NCBI GenBank assembly: GCA_943324165.2
Contig: CALPKO020000102.1
Location: forward strand, 1 to 6,072
DNA: 6,072 nt
From: Bdellovibrio sp. ZAP7
GTDB lineage: Bacteria > Bacteroidota > Bacteroidia > Flavobacteriales > Flavobacteriaceae
Reading direction: 5' to 3'
This document shows, piece by piece, positions 5,152 to 6,072 of the stretch. Made by a program: the position numbers and the translations under genes. Every line of letters begins with the position of its first letter. Within the stretch, counting starts at the first letter, position 1. The notes under the pieces were generated by a model. The model did no database searches. It saw only the letters and a program-made list of their open reading frames with translations, and had not been told where the DNA came from.

Positions 5152-5615
5152 ATTGATTGCTTCAAAATACTATCAAAATCATTGGTTTTGATAAAATAAA
5201 CCAATCGAATGATCTGATAAACAACTAAAATAGTGACTAAGAAATAAGCCGTTTTTTTATTGTATAAATAGGCGTTAAAATATTCTTTTTTGGTAATTAG
5301 TTCAGTTGTCAAAACAACAATTGTTACTAAACTAAAAAGAACTAAAGATGGTCCAAATAAGTGAAAAGTCAAACTTCGCCACAAATCTCCTTCATAAAAA
5401 TAAACCAAAGATTTTGTGATGCCACATCCGGGACACGGAAAACCTGTTAACATTTTCAACGGACAAAGCGATTGCGCTGTTTCAAGGTGATTGTCAGCGT
5501 CATTAAGCATAAAAAAAAACGGAATGATCAGCGTGAAAAGAGCGCCGAGAATCCCGTAAATTTTACGTTTTTGAATGGTATTATTTGTAAAGTTTGTTGA
5601 TGTCACTTTGTACAA
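5142..5615 (-). CDS. DUF2752 family small membrane protein
   Basis: This integral membrane protein of unknown function has up to 157 residues. The family hallmark is present: CP (51-52) then TGFPCPGCGITKS (57-69), giving cysteines at 51, 61 and 64 that could bind metal or form a disulfide; followed by a conserved acidic/Gly turn (EGDLWRSL, 75-82). Three hydrophobic helices are predicted at about 19-38, 86-106 and 122-142. The start is uncertain: the reading frame opens at a TTG (5615) right after an in-frame TGA, with a GTG at 5606; the first in-frame ATG is at residue 36, inside the first helix, and would remove most of that helix. A nearby ATG (5619) is in another frame that stops after 12 codons. 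It lies 38 bp downstream of the oxidoreductase gene on the same strand, with no clear promoter of its own, so co-transcription is possible. Confidence 0.85.
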   Translation of the reverse strand: MYKVTSTNFTNNTIQKRKIYGILGALFTLIIPFFFMLNDADNHLETAQSLCPLKMLTGFPCPGCGITKSLVYFYEGDLWRSLTFHLFGPSLVLFSLVTIVVLTTELITKKEYFNAYLYNKKTAYFLVTILVVYQIIRLVYFIKTNDFDSILKQSIWR

Positions 5616-5653
5616 TCATTGCGGCAACTATCGGTAGCCATTAAAATAATAAT

Positions 5654-6072
5654 TTAAAATAAATCTATTTTTCTTGCATTTAAATTGCTCTCAATTGCAG
5701 CTGCTATAATGTTCATGACGTTCCAACCATCAATAGCAGTTACAGGTAATCTGTCTTCAAAAACAATCGCGTAGTACAAGGCATCAAAATAGTAATAGTA
5801 ATTTCCTTTTAAGGTTGGTATCTTTTTTCTTATCCAATCACCATTTATTTCTACATTTAAAACGCCTTCATTTTCAATTAATTCGGTTCCCCAATTTTCT
5901 AAATTAGGTTTATTTCCAAGTTTCAATTCGTCTTCTTGCACATCGCCACGGGTTTTGAGGAACGAACCTTTTTCTCCATGAAGCGCATAAGATGGAACAG
6001 GTTCTTTAACAAAAAAACCAGCTTTCAATCGCACTCTAAAATCGTCATAATAAAGTAAAATATCAAAATAAT
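5654..6072 (-). CDS. Gfo/Idh/MocA family oxidoreductase, C-terminal part (5' end outside window)
   Basis: The frame is open to the window edge, so only the last 138 codons are seen; a GTG at 6034 is internal, not a start. The visible part matches the C-terminal alpha/beta domain of NAD(P)-dependent sugar-type dehydrogenases. Recognisable pieces are YYDDFRVRLKAG (7-18 of the visible part), then LHGEKGSFLKTRGDVQED (30-47), the typical G-K/E-GS-F turn followed by the DxQE stretch, and a C-terminal helix DGWNVMNIIAAAIESN ending shortly before the stop, as usual for the family. The nucleotide-binding GxGxxG and the catalytic EKP lysine would lie in the missing N-terminal half, so substrate and activity cannot be judged. 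It is upstream of the DUF2752 gene. Confidence 0.85.
   Translation of the reverse strand, partial: YFDILLYYDDFRVRLKAGFFVKEPVPSYALHGEKGSFLKTRGDVQEDELKLGNKPNLENWGTELIENEGVLNVEINGDWIRKKIPTLKGNYYYYFDALYYAIVFEDRLPVTAIDGWNVMNIIAAAIESNLNARKIDLF

Overview
The window looks like a chromosomal housekeeping segment of a Flavobacterium-like member of the Bacteroidota (Flavobacteriaceae). The evidence is low GC with very A/T-rich intergenic DNA, no Shine-Dalgarno sequences ahead of the start codons, several matches to the Bacteroidota promoter -7 box TAnnTTTG, and family-typical proteins: a two-domain CTC-type ribosomal L25, an HU-CCDC81/SPOR membrane protein, and a DprA with a C-terminal winged helix.

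Layout, left to right. A tRNA-Leu(CAA) gene lies on the minus strand at 23-102. A 280-bp divergent spacer holds a candidate prs promoter and a structured prs leader. The plus strand then carries prs (PRPP synthetase, 383-1324), a 250-bp spacer built from flavobacterial-style intergenic repeat material (a foldable GCGTT...AACGC element and a degenerate 7-bp tandem repeat), and rplY/ctc (ribosomal protein L25, 1575-2183). A strong terminator follows rplY, and a second, bidirectional one separates it from the convergent minus-strand block. That block contains a hotdog-fold acyl-CoA thioesterase (2409-2921) and, upstream of it, the HU/SPOR protein (2985-3923); each has its own promoter and terminator. 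dprA (4024-5133, plus) diverges from the HU/SPOR gene and meets a minus-strand DUF2752 membrane protein (5142-5615) with only 8 bp between the stops. The last feature is the 3' end of a Gfo/Idh/MocA oxidoreductase gene (minus), cut by the window edge.

Functionally this is a mixture: nucleotide and cofactor precursor supply (PRPP), translation (L25, tRNA-Leu), acyl-CoA turnover, a probable envelope/peptidoglycan-binding protein, and recombination or transformation (DprA). I see no mobile element, CRISPR array, defence cassette or biosynthetic cluster, and no convincing undescribed protein system. The most interesting signals are non-coding: (i) the folded leader of prs with two mutually exclusive pairings, (ii) the Y-shaped repeat element between prs and rplY, and (iii) promoters placed so close to the starts of the HU/SPOR and thioesterase genes that these mRNAs should be leaderless or nearly so.
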